64,000 nucleotides of DNA from Polynucleobacter sp. JS-JIR-5-A7 (GCF_018687935.1 NZ_CP061308.1:1854048-1918047), one strand, 5' to 3'. Numbered from the stretch's first letter, positions 42,840 through 49,926 are shown. Notes: generated by a model not told the origin, from the sequence alone. Numbers and translations are program-made.

Positions 42840-43340
42840 CTATAGTTTTAGTTTCACCACATTCATTACTGTAATCATTCTCTCGAGAAACGTTCCTTTG
42901 TATCTCTTGTCATCATCCCTATAGATAACCTTTCCATCCTCTACAGATCCATGTGACGGAGTCCATTTACATATTTCTAGTAAAGGAACTTCTCTATTCT
43001 CAAATTGAATACAACGAAAGTAATATCGAAAATACTTGTTATCACCTGAGTTCTTAACCAGAGTGAGATTAGTGAAATTCTGAAATTGAACGTAGTAACC
43101 AGACTTCATGGACTTATAACGTCTAATTTTTCCCATTACCTTCAAGGGGTATTTGGAGACTATCGAACCGGTCTCCTTACATGACTTTATTACAAGTTTT
43201 TCTAGTGTGGACTTCACTTCTTTGTCATTCATTATCTTATGATCCACTTCAGTTTTATCAGACCAAAATTCCCACAAAGGGTTTGAAGTTAAATTAAACT
43301 TCTCACCATAACTACTCAATAAACCCTGAGTAATTACCAA
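42840..43340 (-). CDS. Hypothetical island protein
   Basis: A 166-residue (or shorter) soluble protein with central KMGKIRRYKSMKSGYYVQFQN-type basic beta segment and a long Glu/Tyr-rich end. No domain is recognised. The start is uncertain: the TTG at 43340 overlaps the upstream stop by seven bases, another TTG at 43319 has a CAGGG ribosome-binding site four bases ahead, and the first ATG is internal. It follows three membrane or small genes in the same direction. Confidence 0.5.
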   Translation of the reverse strand: MVITQGLLSSYGEKFNLTSNPLWEFWSDKTEVDHKIMNDKEVKSTLEKLVIKSCKETGSIVSKYPLKVMGKIRRYKSMKSGYYVQFQNFTNLTLVKNSGDNKYFRYYFRCIQFENREVPLLEICKWTPSHGSVEDGKVIYRDDDKRYKGTFLERMITVMNVVKLKL

Positions 43341-43693
43341 CTATTTTTATTGATGCAAAATTTTTCACTCATTCCGCTTCTAATGCATGTTTGAGTCGGC
43401 GATACAAGAAAATATAATAGAAAGACAATAATTAATCCAAGGTACAAATACAGAATCTTGCGTAGAAAATTTGGAACTTTAATTAATTCATTTTCAATTG
43501 TATTTTTTGCATTTAAGTGAAAAATAACTATCTTACCCAACACAATATAGTTAACAATAAATATACCGACTATTGAAAAAAGGATGACGTAGACTAAAAT
43601 TGTGACAAATTCGGTTCCTGGTTGATATCCAACAATGAAAAAAAGTACCAAAAGAAATAATAACAATGCATTTGTAACTCTTTTAAAAAACAT
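43334..43693 (-). CDS. Membrane protein of unknown function (119 aa)
   Basis: A 119-residue protein with three predicted membrane helices (about 7-22, 31-52, 82-105) and the C-terminal residues CIRSGMSEKFCINKNSW carrying two cysteines. Its ATG overlaps the preceding stop by one base (TAATG). No family is recognised. It belongs to a block of membrane proteins in the cluster. Confidence 0.6.
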   Translation of the reverse strand: MFFKRVTNALLLFLLVLFFIVGYQPGTEFVTILVYVILFSIVGIFIVNYIVLGKIVIFHLNAKNTIENELIKVPNFLRKILYLYLGLIIVFLLYFLVSPTQTCIRSGMSEKFCINKNSW

Positions 43694-43863
43694 TACCCCC
43701 TCCTATTCCTCAACTCATCCTCGACAGACTCTTTAAACTCTTTCTTACGTTTCTCTGATTCCTTGAGATTGTGAATCACTTCTTTACCTGTAATTACAAT
43801 CTTATCTTCAAGAAGGTCTGTTAAGGACTTCTTAGGTTGTTTAAACGTACTCACAAGACTCAC
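43693..43863 (-). CDS. 56-residue charged protein between two membrane proteins
   Basis: A GTG start at 43863 lies four bases after the upstream stop, and the frame ends at TAA 43693-43695, sharing one base with the next ATG. The product (residues 1-56) is mostly Lys/Glu and helical (KESEKRKKEFKESVEDEL). The tight packing supports it. The function is unknown; a coiled-coil or cytoplasmic adaptor is possible. Confidence 0.5.
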   Translation of the reverse strand: MSLVSTFKQPKKSLTDLLEDKIVITGKEVIHNLKESEKRKKEFKESVEDELRNRRG

Positions 43864-43867
43864 TTTC

Positions 43868-44290
43868 TCAACCTTTTTTAATTTTCATAACTAAGAAAGT
43901 TGCTAGTGATAGCAATGGAATAAACAGATAACCCAAAATAAGTTGAAGTTTTTGTTCTCTAAACATAAATTCAGTCACCATCAACTGAAGAAACCAAACC
44001 CCACCAATTGAACCAATATAAAAGGAATAGGTAAATATTTTTGAAAAGTTCAGGTTTAGTTTTTGTAGGACAACATATAGACCAAAAAATAGTGTGTAAA
44101 TTAAGAATCCGTACCCCACCAACTTGAAATCGTTATCATTAAGAAAAATTGTGTTTTGATAGTAAATACTCTTAATACAAACCCAAACAACAGATGAAAG
44201 GTAAAAAGATCCAACAGTTAAACTTAAAGTAAGAATTATAAAAAAAATAATTCTGAGTAGTTTTAAATAATTTTTTAGTAAAAATTCCAT
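43868..44290 (-). CDS. Membrane protein of unknown function (140 aa)
   Basis: A 140-residue integral membrane protein with four helices (about 8-30, 48-68, 78-98, 112-134) separated by short loops. No motif is recognised. It is the first of the tight block 44290-42840 and is preceded by an AT-rich gap of 92 bases after an inverted repeat. Confidence 0.6.
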   Translation of the reverse strand: MEFLLKNYLKLLRIIFFIILTLSLTVGSFYLSSVVWVCIKSIYYQNTIFLNDNDFKLVGYGFLIYTLFFGLYVVLQKLNLNFSKIFTYSFYIGSIGGVWFLQLMVTEFMFREQKLQLILGYLFIPLLSLATFLVMKIKKG

Positions 44291-44382
44291 AATTTAAGTC
44301 AATCAAGAAGGTTCAATTAAGGTGCTTGGGAAATATACTTTTTTTGTATCTGGGAGATGGACTTTTAACTAGTACTTTAAGT

Positions 44383-44406
44383 TTCAATAAACAGTTGTTT
44401 ATTGAA
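44383..44406. repeat. 11-bp inverted repeat overlapping a stop codon
   Basis: TTCAATAAACA / TGTTTATTGAA are perfect arms separated by two bases. The right part covers the stop of the lipoprotein gene at 44399. No T run follows on the minus strand, so it is not a classic terminator. Confidence 0.4.
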
Positions 44407-44776
44407 TTAATTGACAGTTCCAAATAATAGGTCCTTGATTCCAATAAACCAATGAACCACTGATAGGATCAAACTGAATTTTCAACCCTTGATCACAAGA
44501 AGTTTCACCAAATGTCACACTATTACCTGAAACACTACAAAGTATTGGTAGATCATAAGTGGAGAACTTTAATTGACTATTTGATTTCACTGGAAACTTT
44601 TTTTGTTTTGAATCAGATGAATCAAATTTAAAAAATAATGACCGTTTAAACCCTGGTGAATAATTGGAATCATTGGTTCCGCAAATATATTCTTTTTCGG
44701 TAATTTTTGACTCAACACCACAACCAACAAGAATCAAAAAAGTTGATAGCAATACCAAAAGATTTATGTTTTTCAT
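44399..44776 (-). CDS. Small lipoprotein of unknown function
   Basis: A 125-residue protein with a lipoprotein signal (MKNINLLVLLSTFLILVGC, lipobox LVGC, Cys19). The mature part has four further cysteines, which could form two disulfides in the periplasm, and ends IIWNCQLIQ. Its ATG overlaps the stop of the upstream exported protein by four bases. It is an outer-membrane or inner-membrane anchored protein of unknown role. Confidence 0.7.
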   Translation of the reverse strand: MKNINLLVLLSTFLILVGCGVESKITEKEYICGTNDSNYSPGFKRSLFFKFDSSDSKQKKFPVKSNSQLKFSTYDLPILCSVSGNSVTFGETSCDQGLKIQFDPISGSLVYWNQGPIIWNCQLIQ

Positions 44777-45339
44777 TTATTACTGCTCTTTTTCTCTGGT
44801 ATCAACCCGTTATTCATGTACCAGAAATAATAAAACATAACATCTTGTCCATTTCTATCCGTAACTTCAGTTGGAATTTCTCTAACAGAAACTTCTTTAT
44901 ACGAATTACCAAATAACTTATATTCAACATTCCTATACTTGTATCCCATTCGTTCATACACAACTAAGGTATTTGACTTACTTGGTACAGGAAAAAATAT
45001 AAATCCACCAAAAATATCTACCAACTTCTTCCACGAAGTACCGTTCTGTTGAAGAACTATAGTGTTCAAACCCCCAGAACCACCAACACCTTCCTGAAGA
45101 ATTATTTCAACTGAATCTTTCGATGTGATGTGAACTCGACTCCATCTAATTGGTGGATTTTCACTAGGTAATTCTTTTACCCAGTCCTTATAAACCTTAC
45201 TATCAGTAATATCCTTTGGTGGATCAGTTCTAACCCATTTTATATTTGATGGTGAAAGATGAAAATCGTAGTCCTGAATCTCAGAACCTTGAACAAAACT
45301 ATAAAAAAATACTAAGACTAAAAGAAGTAATTTTTTCAT
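44773..45339 (-). CDS. Exported protein of unknown function
   Basis: A 188-residue protein with an N-terminal signal peptide (MKKLLLLVLVFFYSFVQGS, about 18 residues). The mature chain is rich in beta-type segments (GGSGGLNTIVLQQNGTSWKKL, FVYERMG-like) and is probably a beta-sheet fold in the periplasm. It overlaps both neighbours by four bases (ATGA at both ends), so is co-translated with the lipoprotein. The end (KKSSNK) is basic. Confidence 0.65.
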   Translation of the reverse strand: MKKLLLLVLVFFYSFVQGSEIQDYDFHLSPSNIKWVRTDPPKDITDSKVYKDWVKELPSENPPIRWSRVHITSKDSVEIILQEGVGGSGGLNTIVLQQNGTSWKKLVDIFGGFIFFPVPSKSNTLVVYERMGYKYRNVEYKLFGNSYKEVSVREIPTEVTDRNGQDVMFYYFWYMNNGLIPEKKSSNK

Positions 45340-45785
45340 TGTTTTACTCTTCGTGATTCTACAAACTCAAACTCAAATAAAGACTCCATATGTTGACCCA
45401 CTTTATTGATGATTTCATCGTTTATAAAGATTCGTCCGTTTGTATTCACTTTTTCTAAGTACTCACCGTGATATATCAATTTTGGATAGGTATTACCATT
45501 CAGATCGTAGGTTCCATAAGTTACCGTTGGACCTGTAACCCTTTCACCAAGAACACTAATAAAAAATAGTTCCGTAAACGTGGAACCTTCGTCATTACGA
45601 AATTTCATAAGTGTCTCAAACATTGCTCTGAACTCAATAATTCTTACTTCTTCGTATGTATAACCATAACGAATACATATGTCGTTAACGTTCTTTTCAC
45701 ACTTTTCAGTTGAGGGTAAACCGAAACAAAGTTCAATATTTGACTTAACTTCCGTCATATAGTGTTCTAGAGTAGAGAAGGTCAT
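45336..45785 (-). CDS. Hypothetical island protein
   Basis: A 149-residue soluble protein with two Cys in its first third (ELCFGLPSTEKCEKNVNDIC has three), a helical segment EVRIIEFRAMFETLMKFR and a beta-type end. No signal peptide is seen. Its stop overlaps the next ATG by four bases. There is no recognised domain. Confidence 0.55.
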   Translation of the reverse strand: MTFSTLEHYMTEVKSNIELCFGLPSTEKCEKNVNDICIRYGYTYEEVRIIEFRAMFETLMKFRNDEGSTFTELFFISVLGERVTGPTVTYGTYDLNGNTYPKLIYHGEYLEKVNTNGRIFINDEIINKVGQHMESLFEFEFVESRRVKQ

Positions 45786-45797
45786 TTTTAATCGTGT

Positions 45798-46223
45798 TTA
45801 ATAGTTTTTTCTAAAACGACTGACTTTTCTAGTTTGAGAATCTGAAATCAGTAAAGCACGTAAATTTACATTTGTGTCAAAAGCAATTGATAAGAGATTT
45901 TCGTTGAGTAATTTTATTTTTTGATAAATCCCAATAATTAATGATAGAAAACCAAAGACAATCAAATATCCAATAAAAGTTAAAAATATCATTAGAAGAA
46001 AAAGTCCAAGAGGTAATTCCGAAACCTCAGTACCAATCTTGTATATAAAACCCCACTTAGGTGAGAATGGAACAAATATAAGTTTACAAAAAACAAGATA
46101 AATTAAGGAAAAGAACGACAACATATGTATCGTTCCTAAAGTAAATATTAATAAGTTAATTACTCTCTCATTAACCTCTAACATTTCATCAATTGTTGAT
46201 TTTTCGTTATTTATATTTGACAT
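45798..46223 (-). CDS. Membrane protein of unknown function (141 aa)
   Basis: A 141-residue protein with two strong hydrophobic segments (about 24-50 and 74-102) flanked by polar ends, so both termini are likely cytoplasmic. The N-terminus contains ININEKST-like polar sequence and the C-terminus is basic (SRFRKNY). It is separated from the upstream gene by seven bases. There is no recognised family. Confidence 0.6.
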   Translation of the reverse strand: MSNINNEKSTIDEMLEVNERVINLLIFTLGTIHMLSFFSLIYLVFCKLIFVPFSPKWGFIYKIGTEVSELPLGLFLLMIFLTFIGYLIVFGFLSLIIGIYQKIKLLNENLLSIAFDTNVNLRALLISDSQTRKVSRFRKNY

Positions 46224-46230
46224 TACTCAC

Positions 46231-46683
46231 CTAATTACAGAGTTGAAATCCACCTACCCATACTTCTTTCATCTTCGAAATTACTTCCCCTACATCAACG
46301 ACCCTATCGTTCATTGACGTATTTCTATCAATCATCAATCCAGTAGATTTATCTAATCCCAAGGGTTTTAAATTAGGAAAGAAATCATTGATAAGTTTAT
46401 TAATTCTATATGTAGTTTCTTCAGTTAATTCGATTTTTGGATAACTCCCAGGAACACCCATCGGAGAGATATGAAAAGGTGGTGAAATTTCATATTTACC
46501 ATCAATTTCTACTCGAAAATCGAACCTTTCTTTCATCACATCTGAGTCCAATTTCAGACTAAAACTTCCCTTAAATTCCTCCCAATCAAACTCAAAATCA
46601 AAAAGTGTGATGACTTTTGATGTAGACGGTGACACTACATTACCCCTCAGAAAATTATGTAAGTTATCTAACTTGTCATTCAT
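46231..46683 (-). CDS. Hypothetical island protein
   Basis: A 150-residue soluble protein with beta-type segments around FDFEFDWEEFKGSFSLKLD and HISPMGVPGSYPKIELTEETTY and a short C-terminal CN end. I chose the ATG at 46683 because it overlaps the upstream stop as ATGA, as in several other genes of the cluster; an ATG seven codons earlier (46704) is also open. It has no recognised domain. It sits in the densest part of the cluster. Confidence 0.55.
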   Translation of the reverse strand: MNDKLDNLHNFLRGNVVSPSTSKVITLFDFEFDWEEFKGSFSLKLDSDVMKERFDFRVEIDGKYEISPPFHISPMGVPGSYPKIELTEETTYRINKLINDFFPNLKPLGLDKSTGLMIDRNTSMNDRVVDVGEVISKMKEVWVGGFQLCN

Positions 46684-46985
46684 TTTTCTGTTCTTTCGAT
46701 CCATTTTGTCCAGTAGTCAACTAGACCAGCGATTTCTCTACCGTCCTTACCTTCTATATCAATTGATTGTTGTGAATAAGGTATGTCACCAACAATAGTT
46801 CCATCATCTTTGTAGTTACAGTACCCAGCGATTCCACCACATAACTTATCAAAAACAATGATTGAACAAACATCTTCCATATTTTCAAAGGGATTCTCTT
46901 TAGAAATTTCAAAGACCCAGTATCTTTTTCCCTTGTACAGAATCTTATGATTTGTAAGTTCTGGTTCTATGTATCTACTAACCAT
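46680..46985 (-). CDS. Hypothetical island protein (101 aa)
   Basis: A 101-residue soluble protein with beta-strand segments (KILYKGKRYWVFEI, VCSIIVFD), a Gly-rich GGIAGYCNYKDDGTIVG and an end rich in Trp and Lys. Its start overlaps the upstream gene end by eight bases. No family is known. The compact size suggests a small beta-fold domain. Confidence 0.5.
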   Translation of the reverse strand: MVSRYIEPELTNHKILYKGKRYWVFEISKENPFENMEDVCSIIVFDKLCGGIAGYCNYKDDGTIVGDIPYSQQSIDIEGKDGREIAGLVDYWTKWIERTEK

Positions 46986-47247
46986 GATTACCCTCTTCTA
47001 AGACTTGATTTACTCGTTCGTGTAAATTAAATGAAGTTGACGAATAGTACAGTTTGGGATTCTGTCGAACTTGTTCATATTCTTCTCTTGAGAGATTAAT
47101 ACTTACTCCTCTTGACCAGTAATAGTATTTACCATCATCCTCAATCACAATCGACTTATAGTTAAATTCCTTAGTACTCGGTGGTCTCTTGGTTATTGGA
47201 GACAAATATGACGGTAGAGGTGTGATGTCAACAATACTTAAATTCAT
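46978..47247 (-). CDS. Hypothetical island protein (89 aa)
   Basis: An 89-residue protein starting MNLSIVDITPLPSYLSPITKRPPS. I chose the ATG at 47247, seven bases after AAAGGA; an upstream frame reaching 47328 would pass through a terminator hairpin and is rejected. The mature part has KYYYWSRGVSINLSREEYEQVRQNP, possibly a beta-hairpin and helix. It is the first gene of the long minus-strand cluster. Confidence 0.55.
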   Translation of the reverse strand: MNLSIVDITPLPSYLSPITKRPPSTKEFNYKSIVIEDDGKYYYWSRGVSINLSREEYEQVRQNPKLYYSSTSFNLHERVNQVLEEGNHG

Positions 47248-47294
47248 ACAAATCCTTTTAGTCACTTTGGGTAGACAAGTGGAATAAATCACCA

Positions 47295-47320
47295 ATAAAA
47301 AACCCACCAAGAAGGTGGGT
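47295..47320 (-). terminator. Intrinsic terminator ahead of the minus-strand cluster
   Basis: On the minus strand ACCCACC-TTCTT-GGTGGGT runs into TTTTT. It ends transcription of the upstream gene (47470-47928) about 150 bases beyond its stop and so separates it from the cluster beginning at 47247. Confidence 0.8.
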
Positions 47321-47469
47321 CTAGTCACTCAATGTTTGTTCTATAAAGAACCTCATCGTTTTTTACCACCTTACTTGAGTCGTAGGTTGGTGTGACTGTA
47401 GTCAAACTCTTGATGTTGATTAATTGTACTGACTTTCATAACGATTTGTCAAGTTATTAATCTAATTAT

Positions 47470-47928
47470 TCATTTAGATGATAGTTTTTTATCAAGTATT
47501 TGGAACTCATTTTTTATTGATTCACATGATTTAACTTCACTCCAAATGAAGTCTGAAATTTTATTATTTTTTTCAATGTTTTCTTTTATATCTTGTGTAT
47601 ACATCTTCACAAACATCATGTATTGATTATCTTGAAATGATTGACTCTGTTTTTCCTTCTTCCCTAGATACATACCAACAGAATAGAACAAATTTCCGTC
47701 TTGATAATATATTTTTGGTAATTCTTTGTTATCAGACATCGTTTCAAAAGCAGCACCCATTGTGTTGTTGAGAGCACCACATCTACTACCAACATATTGA
47801 TATTCAATCGCATCAAATTGTTTTGAATTTTGTATTCTTTTAATAGAAACAGACACTGGATCTATCTTTGTTTGACAAAACACTGTTTGTGAAATTATTA
47901 AAGTAATTATGAAAAGAAAATTTTTCAC
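47470..47928 (-). CDS. Exported protein of unknown function
   Basis: A 152-residue protein with a signal peptide (MKNFLFIITLIISQTVFCQ), a GTG start at 47928 preceded by GGAG at eight bases, and a helical mature part with two cysteines near GSRCGALN and KSCESIK. It is divergent from the gene at 47968 with only 39 bases between them. There is no recognised family. Confidence 0.6.
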   Translation of the reverse strand: MKNFLFIITLIISQTVFCQTKIDPVSVSIKRIQNSKQFDAIEYQYVGSRCGALNNTMGAAFETMSDNKELPKIYYQDGNLFYSVGMYLGKKEKQSQSFQDNQYMMFVKMYTQDIKENIEKNNKISDFIWSEVKSCESIKNEFQILDKKLSSK

Positions 47929-47967
47929 TTATCTGTCTCCATTTATTTTATTTTCTGTTGTACATTA

Positions 47968-48174
47968 ATGTTTATGAAATCTACCACTATTTTGTTACTT
48001 TCAACAATATTCATTTCTACGAGTGTTTTTAGTCAATCTGAACCTGTAAAACTCAGTAAATCAGGTATTTGTCATAAACCAGGAAGTACCTACTATCAAC
48101 AGACTAAGAACTTCACTCCATTTAAGACACTAGATGAGTGTTTGAAGTCTGGTGGAAGATTACCGAAGAAATGA
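47968..48174 (+). CDS. Small exported cysteine-pair protein
   Basis: A 68-residue protein with a signal peptide (about residues 1-23, ending SVFSQ) and a short mature part: SGICHKPGSTYYQQTKNF, PFKTLDECLKSGGRLPKK. The Cys pair and the 'GICH...YY..TKNF...C..GGRLP' pattern occur, in my memory, in several small bacterial proteins and in the tails of longer nucleases, but I cannot name a function. The next lipoprotein gene overlaps its stop. Confidence 0.6.
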   Translation: MFMKSTTILLLSTIFISTSVFSQSEPVKLSKSGICHKPGSTYYQQTKNFTPFKTLDECLKSGGRLPKK

Positions 48175-48566
48175 ATAGATTATTTCTATTACTCTCAATC
48201 TCTTTTTTGACATTTTCTTGTTCAAAATTTGATTCAGACACATTCACACTTATCTGTAATGTCAATTCTGAGTGGGAAGGGACTATGGATGGTCGTAAGG
48301 GAAATGAAAAAAAGAATGAAACTATTACTTTTATTTTCAAAAATAAGAAACTTGATGGTTTTGAGTGTTTACATTGGGATAAAGAAAAGATAGTTTGTTC
48401 CGTTGATATAAACAAACCTACCCAAAAAATGACTGAATCTCTTAGTTTTGACAGATTATCAGGTGTTGTGAATTACAAAAAGTTTAACTCTCACTCACTT
48501 ATAAATTTAGTCGAACAGAAGTCATATGTTGGTAAATGTGAAAAAGTAAAAGAAAATAAATTTTAA
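48171..48566 (+). CDS. Lipoprotein of unknown function
   Basis: A 131-residue lipoprotein with signal MNRLFLLLSISFLTFSC (lipobox TFSC). The mature part has FTLICNVNSEWEG, HWDKEKIVCSVD and ends YVGKCEKVKENKF, the same plan as the exported protein at 37641 and the chromosomal lipoprotein at 49978. I chose the ATG at 48171, which overlaps the preceding stop as ATGA; a frame-internal upstream start would spoil the signal. Confidence 0.65.
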   Translation: MNRLFLLLSISFLTFSCSKFDSDTFTLICNVNSEWEGTMDGRKGNEKKNETITFIFKNKKLDGFECLHWDKEKIVCSVDINKPTQKMTESLSFDRLSGVVNYKKFNSHSLINLVEQKSYVGKCEKVKENKF

Positions 48567-48568
48567 TT

Positions 48569-48922
48569 ATGAAAAAATTATCTGGTTGGATGAGAATTTG
48601 GATCGTTCTATCTTTCGTTTTTTTTATTTCATCTTATCTTTATGGTGTTAGGGATTACAACCAGAGAAATAATGAGATTTTTAATCTTTATCGTAGTTCA
48701 TGTGAAATTTCTAATAAGTCTGTAAACCAATTTAAAGAATGTTGGGACTACGCAGTTGATAAAACTGATGAATCAAAAAAATCTTCAGGTGGATTACTTG
48801 AACAAACCTTAGTGTTCTCTATACTTCCACTTTCTTTTTTTTGGATTTTTGGATTTATTTCATTCAGAGTATTTAAGTGGATTAGAAAAGGTTTTGTAGA
48901 ACAACCTCAAAGTACCGAGTAA
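48569..48922 (+). CDS. Membrane protein of unknown function (117 aa)
   Basis: A 117-residue protein with an N-terminal membrane helix (about 9-27), a polar middle with two cysteines in YRSSCEISNKSVNQFKECWDY, and a second helix (about 78-102) before a short basic end. So the middle is probably periplasmic with a disulfide. It overlaps the serine recombinase gene end by 16 bases, convergently. Confidence 0.55.
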   Translation: MKKLSGWMRIWIVLSFVFFISSYLYGVRDYNQRNNEIFNLYRSSCEISNKSVNQFKECWDYAVDKTDESKKSSGGLLEQTLVFSILPLSFFWIFGFISFRVFKWIRKGFVEQPQSTE

Positions 48923-49488
48923 ACAGTACCCACTCCAATTTGAAGTTGTTTAGAGATTTGTTTGATACCCATACCCTTCTCTCTTAACAACTTCACCGCA
49001 GATTTCATTCCTTCGTTCATCTTTGTTGGACGTCCGAGTTTCTTTCCTTGACTGACCGCACGTTGTAGACCCGCAGTTACTCTTTCAGAAATCAATGAAC
49101 GTTCCATTTCTGAGATACATCCAAATATCCCGAAAATCATCCTTCCTGACGAAGTAGATGTATCAATACTTTGTTGATTGAAATACAAGTCAATTTTGAG
49201 TTCATTAAGTTCATTCATAACTTCTACTAAATGACTGACTGAACGTCCCAATCTATCCACAGACCAGACTAGAACCATCTCAAACTTCCGTTGAACCCCG
49301 TCTTTCAACATCTGATCCAGTCCAGGACGATCCTGACGTCCCTTAGAACCCGATATACCGTTATCTGAGTAGATTTGTGTCACTTGGTACCCACATCTAT
49401 CTGAATACTCTCTGAGAACCTGTATTTGGTTCTCTACAGTCTGTTTGGTGGTAGATACACGAACATAGATACAAACTCGTTTTGACAT
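48907..49488 (-). CDS. Serine recombinase (resolvase/invertase family)
   Basis: A 193-residue site-specific recombinase of the small serine family. Ser12 in YVRVSTTKQ is the nucleophile. The conserved Arg clusters are in KGRQDRPGLDQML and VDRLGRS, and the E-helix region precedes the C-terminal helix-turn-helix (GIKQISKQLQIGVGTVYSVL, about residues 174-193). It is near the island's right end, upstream-facing to the tRNA. It may resolve, invert or stabilise the island; no paired res or inversion sites were identified. Confidence 0.88.
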   Translation of the reverse strand: MSKRVCIYVRVSTTKQTVENQIQVLREYSDRCGYQVTQIYSDNGISGSKGRQDRPGLDQMLKDGVQRKFEMVLVWSVDRLGRSVSHLVEVMNELNELKIDLYFNQQSIDTSTSSGRMIFGIFGCISEMERSLISERVTAGLQRAVSQGKKLGRPTKMNEGMKSAVKLLREKGMGIKQISKQLQIGVGTVYSVL

Positions 49489-49524
49489 GATTTAAACCCT
49501 TTCTGAACCTGTTTTTGGAACGGT

Positions 49525-49545
49525 GGAGGGTAGGAGGTACGGAGG
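49525..49545. repeat. Triple GGAGG repeat, period eight
   Basis: GGAGG occurs at 49525, 49533 and 49541, exactly eight bases apart, in the 222-base gap upstream of the serine recombinase. On the minus strand, the recombinase transcript would read CCTCC three times, matching the anti-Shine-Dalgarno sequence of 16S rRNA. No gene starts after it on the plus strand. Confidence 0.45.
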
Positions 49546-49575
49546 AAAAATCAACCAGTTCTTAGTGTGAACAAA

Positions 49576-49614
49576 AAGAAAAAACCCGTAGACATTGAAT
49601 CTACGGGTTTCTTG
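49576..49614 (-). terminator. Intrinsic terminator of the tRNA-Met transcript (possibly bidirectional)
   Basis: On the minus strand ACCCGTAGA / TCTACGGGT (nine-base stem, seven-base loop) runs into TTTTTTCTTTTT. It lies 103 bases beyond the tRNA-Met gene, so it ends transcripts starting at the tRNA promoter and separates them from the recombinase gene. Confidence 0.8.
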
Positions 49615-49626
49615 TTGAGTCATGAA

Positions 49627-49658
49627 AAAAGTATCTAACTCACTACTTAGATACTTTT
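49627..49658. repeat. 12-bp inverted repeat with GTATCTAACT motif inside the right end
   Basis: AAAAGTATCTAA / TTAGATACTTTT are perfect arms eight bases apart, containing GTATCTAACT (49631) and its near-inverted copy. The same decamer occurs near attL, so this is probably the right-side integrase binding site. Confidence 0.6.
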
Positions 49659-49710
49659 ACATTTCTTTAAAATCAAATATCTCTGTAAGTCATTGATCCT
49701 AAAGGAAAAA

Positions 49711-49756
49711 TGGTGGCGAATCAGGGATTTGAACCCCGGACCTGCGGATTATGATT
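49711..49756. repeat. attR: 46-bp direct repeat at the right island end
   Basis: Identical over 46 bases to 36095-36140. Here the repeat is the 3' part of the complete tRNA-Met gene, so integration left the tRNA functional. Confidence 0.93.
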
Positions 49757-49787
49757 CCGTCGCTCTAACCAGCTGAGCTAATTCGCC
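49711..49787 (-). tRNA. tRNA-Met (anticodon CAU)
   Basis: A 77-base cloverleaf on the minus strand with an encoded CCA. The acceptor stem GGCGAAT / ATTCGCC is fully paired, the D-arm has AGCTCAGCTGGTTAGAGC, the anticodon loop ATCATAA gives CAU, and the T-arm carries GGTTCAAATCC. One anticodon-stem pair (A-C at the stem top) is mismatched. A CAU anticodon could also mean lysidine-modified tRNA-Ile, but the body fits elongator Met. It is the intact copy; the island follows its 3' end. Confidence 0.93.
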
Positions 49788-49796
49788 GAACTGGTG

Positions 49797-49826
49797 ATTA
49801 TAAAACAATAGAAGGGGTGCTGTCTA
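49797..49826 (-). promoter_or_regulatory. tRNA-Met promoter
   Basis: On the minus strand TAGACA (49821-49826) and TATAAT (49797-49802) are separated by 18 bases, ten bases before the tRNA 5' end. Confidence 0.6.
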
Positions 49827-49926
49827 AATGAAGCTGACTGTGCTGATGACGCTGATTAGTTTCGCCGCTACCTTACGCAAACCTCATCTAACCTCTATTT
49901 AAAAGCGATCGGGACCTAAAAGTAGC

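Larger units (their letters stand above)
36095..49756. mobile_element. tRNA-Met-integrated genomic island (about 13.7 kb)
   Basis: The island is bounded by a perfect 46-base direct repeat of the tRNA-Met 3' end, has a tyrosine integrase just inside the left end and a serine recombinase near the right end, and is conspicuously more AT-rich than the flanks, with frequent AGA and TTA codons. It carries about 25 genes, nearly all of unknown function. There are no recognisable phage structural, replication, conjugation or resistance genes, so it is best called an integrative island of unknown mobilisation. The intact tRNA is at the right; the integrase is at the opposite end. Confidence 0.9.

Noticed and set aside
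46978..47328. Longer start for the 89-residue island gene, giving a hydrophobic N-terminus
   Set aside because: The added codons run through a terminator hairpin for the upstream gene, while the ATG at 47247 has a good ribosome-binding site.
48907..49488. Insertion sequence or transposon carrying the serine recombinase
   Set aside because: No terminal inverted repeats or transposase are next to it, so it is listed only as an island gene.
36095..49756. Prophage or CRISPR/restriction defence island
   Set aside because: No capsid, tail, terminase, lysis, Cas, methylase or nuclease genes and no repeat-spacer array were seen in the island.
49828..49902. 24-codon frame beginning with a signal-peptide-like sequence upstream of the poly-G tract
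   Set aside because: It is short, lacks a ribosome-binding site and ends without a mature domain. It may be the remains of a broken exported-protein gene, but the sequence does not prove it.
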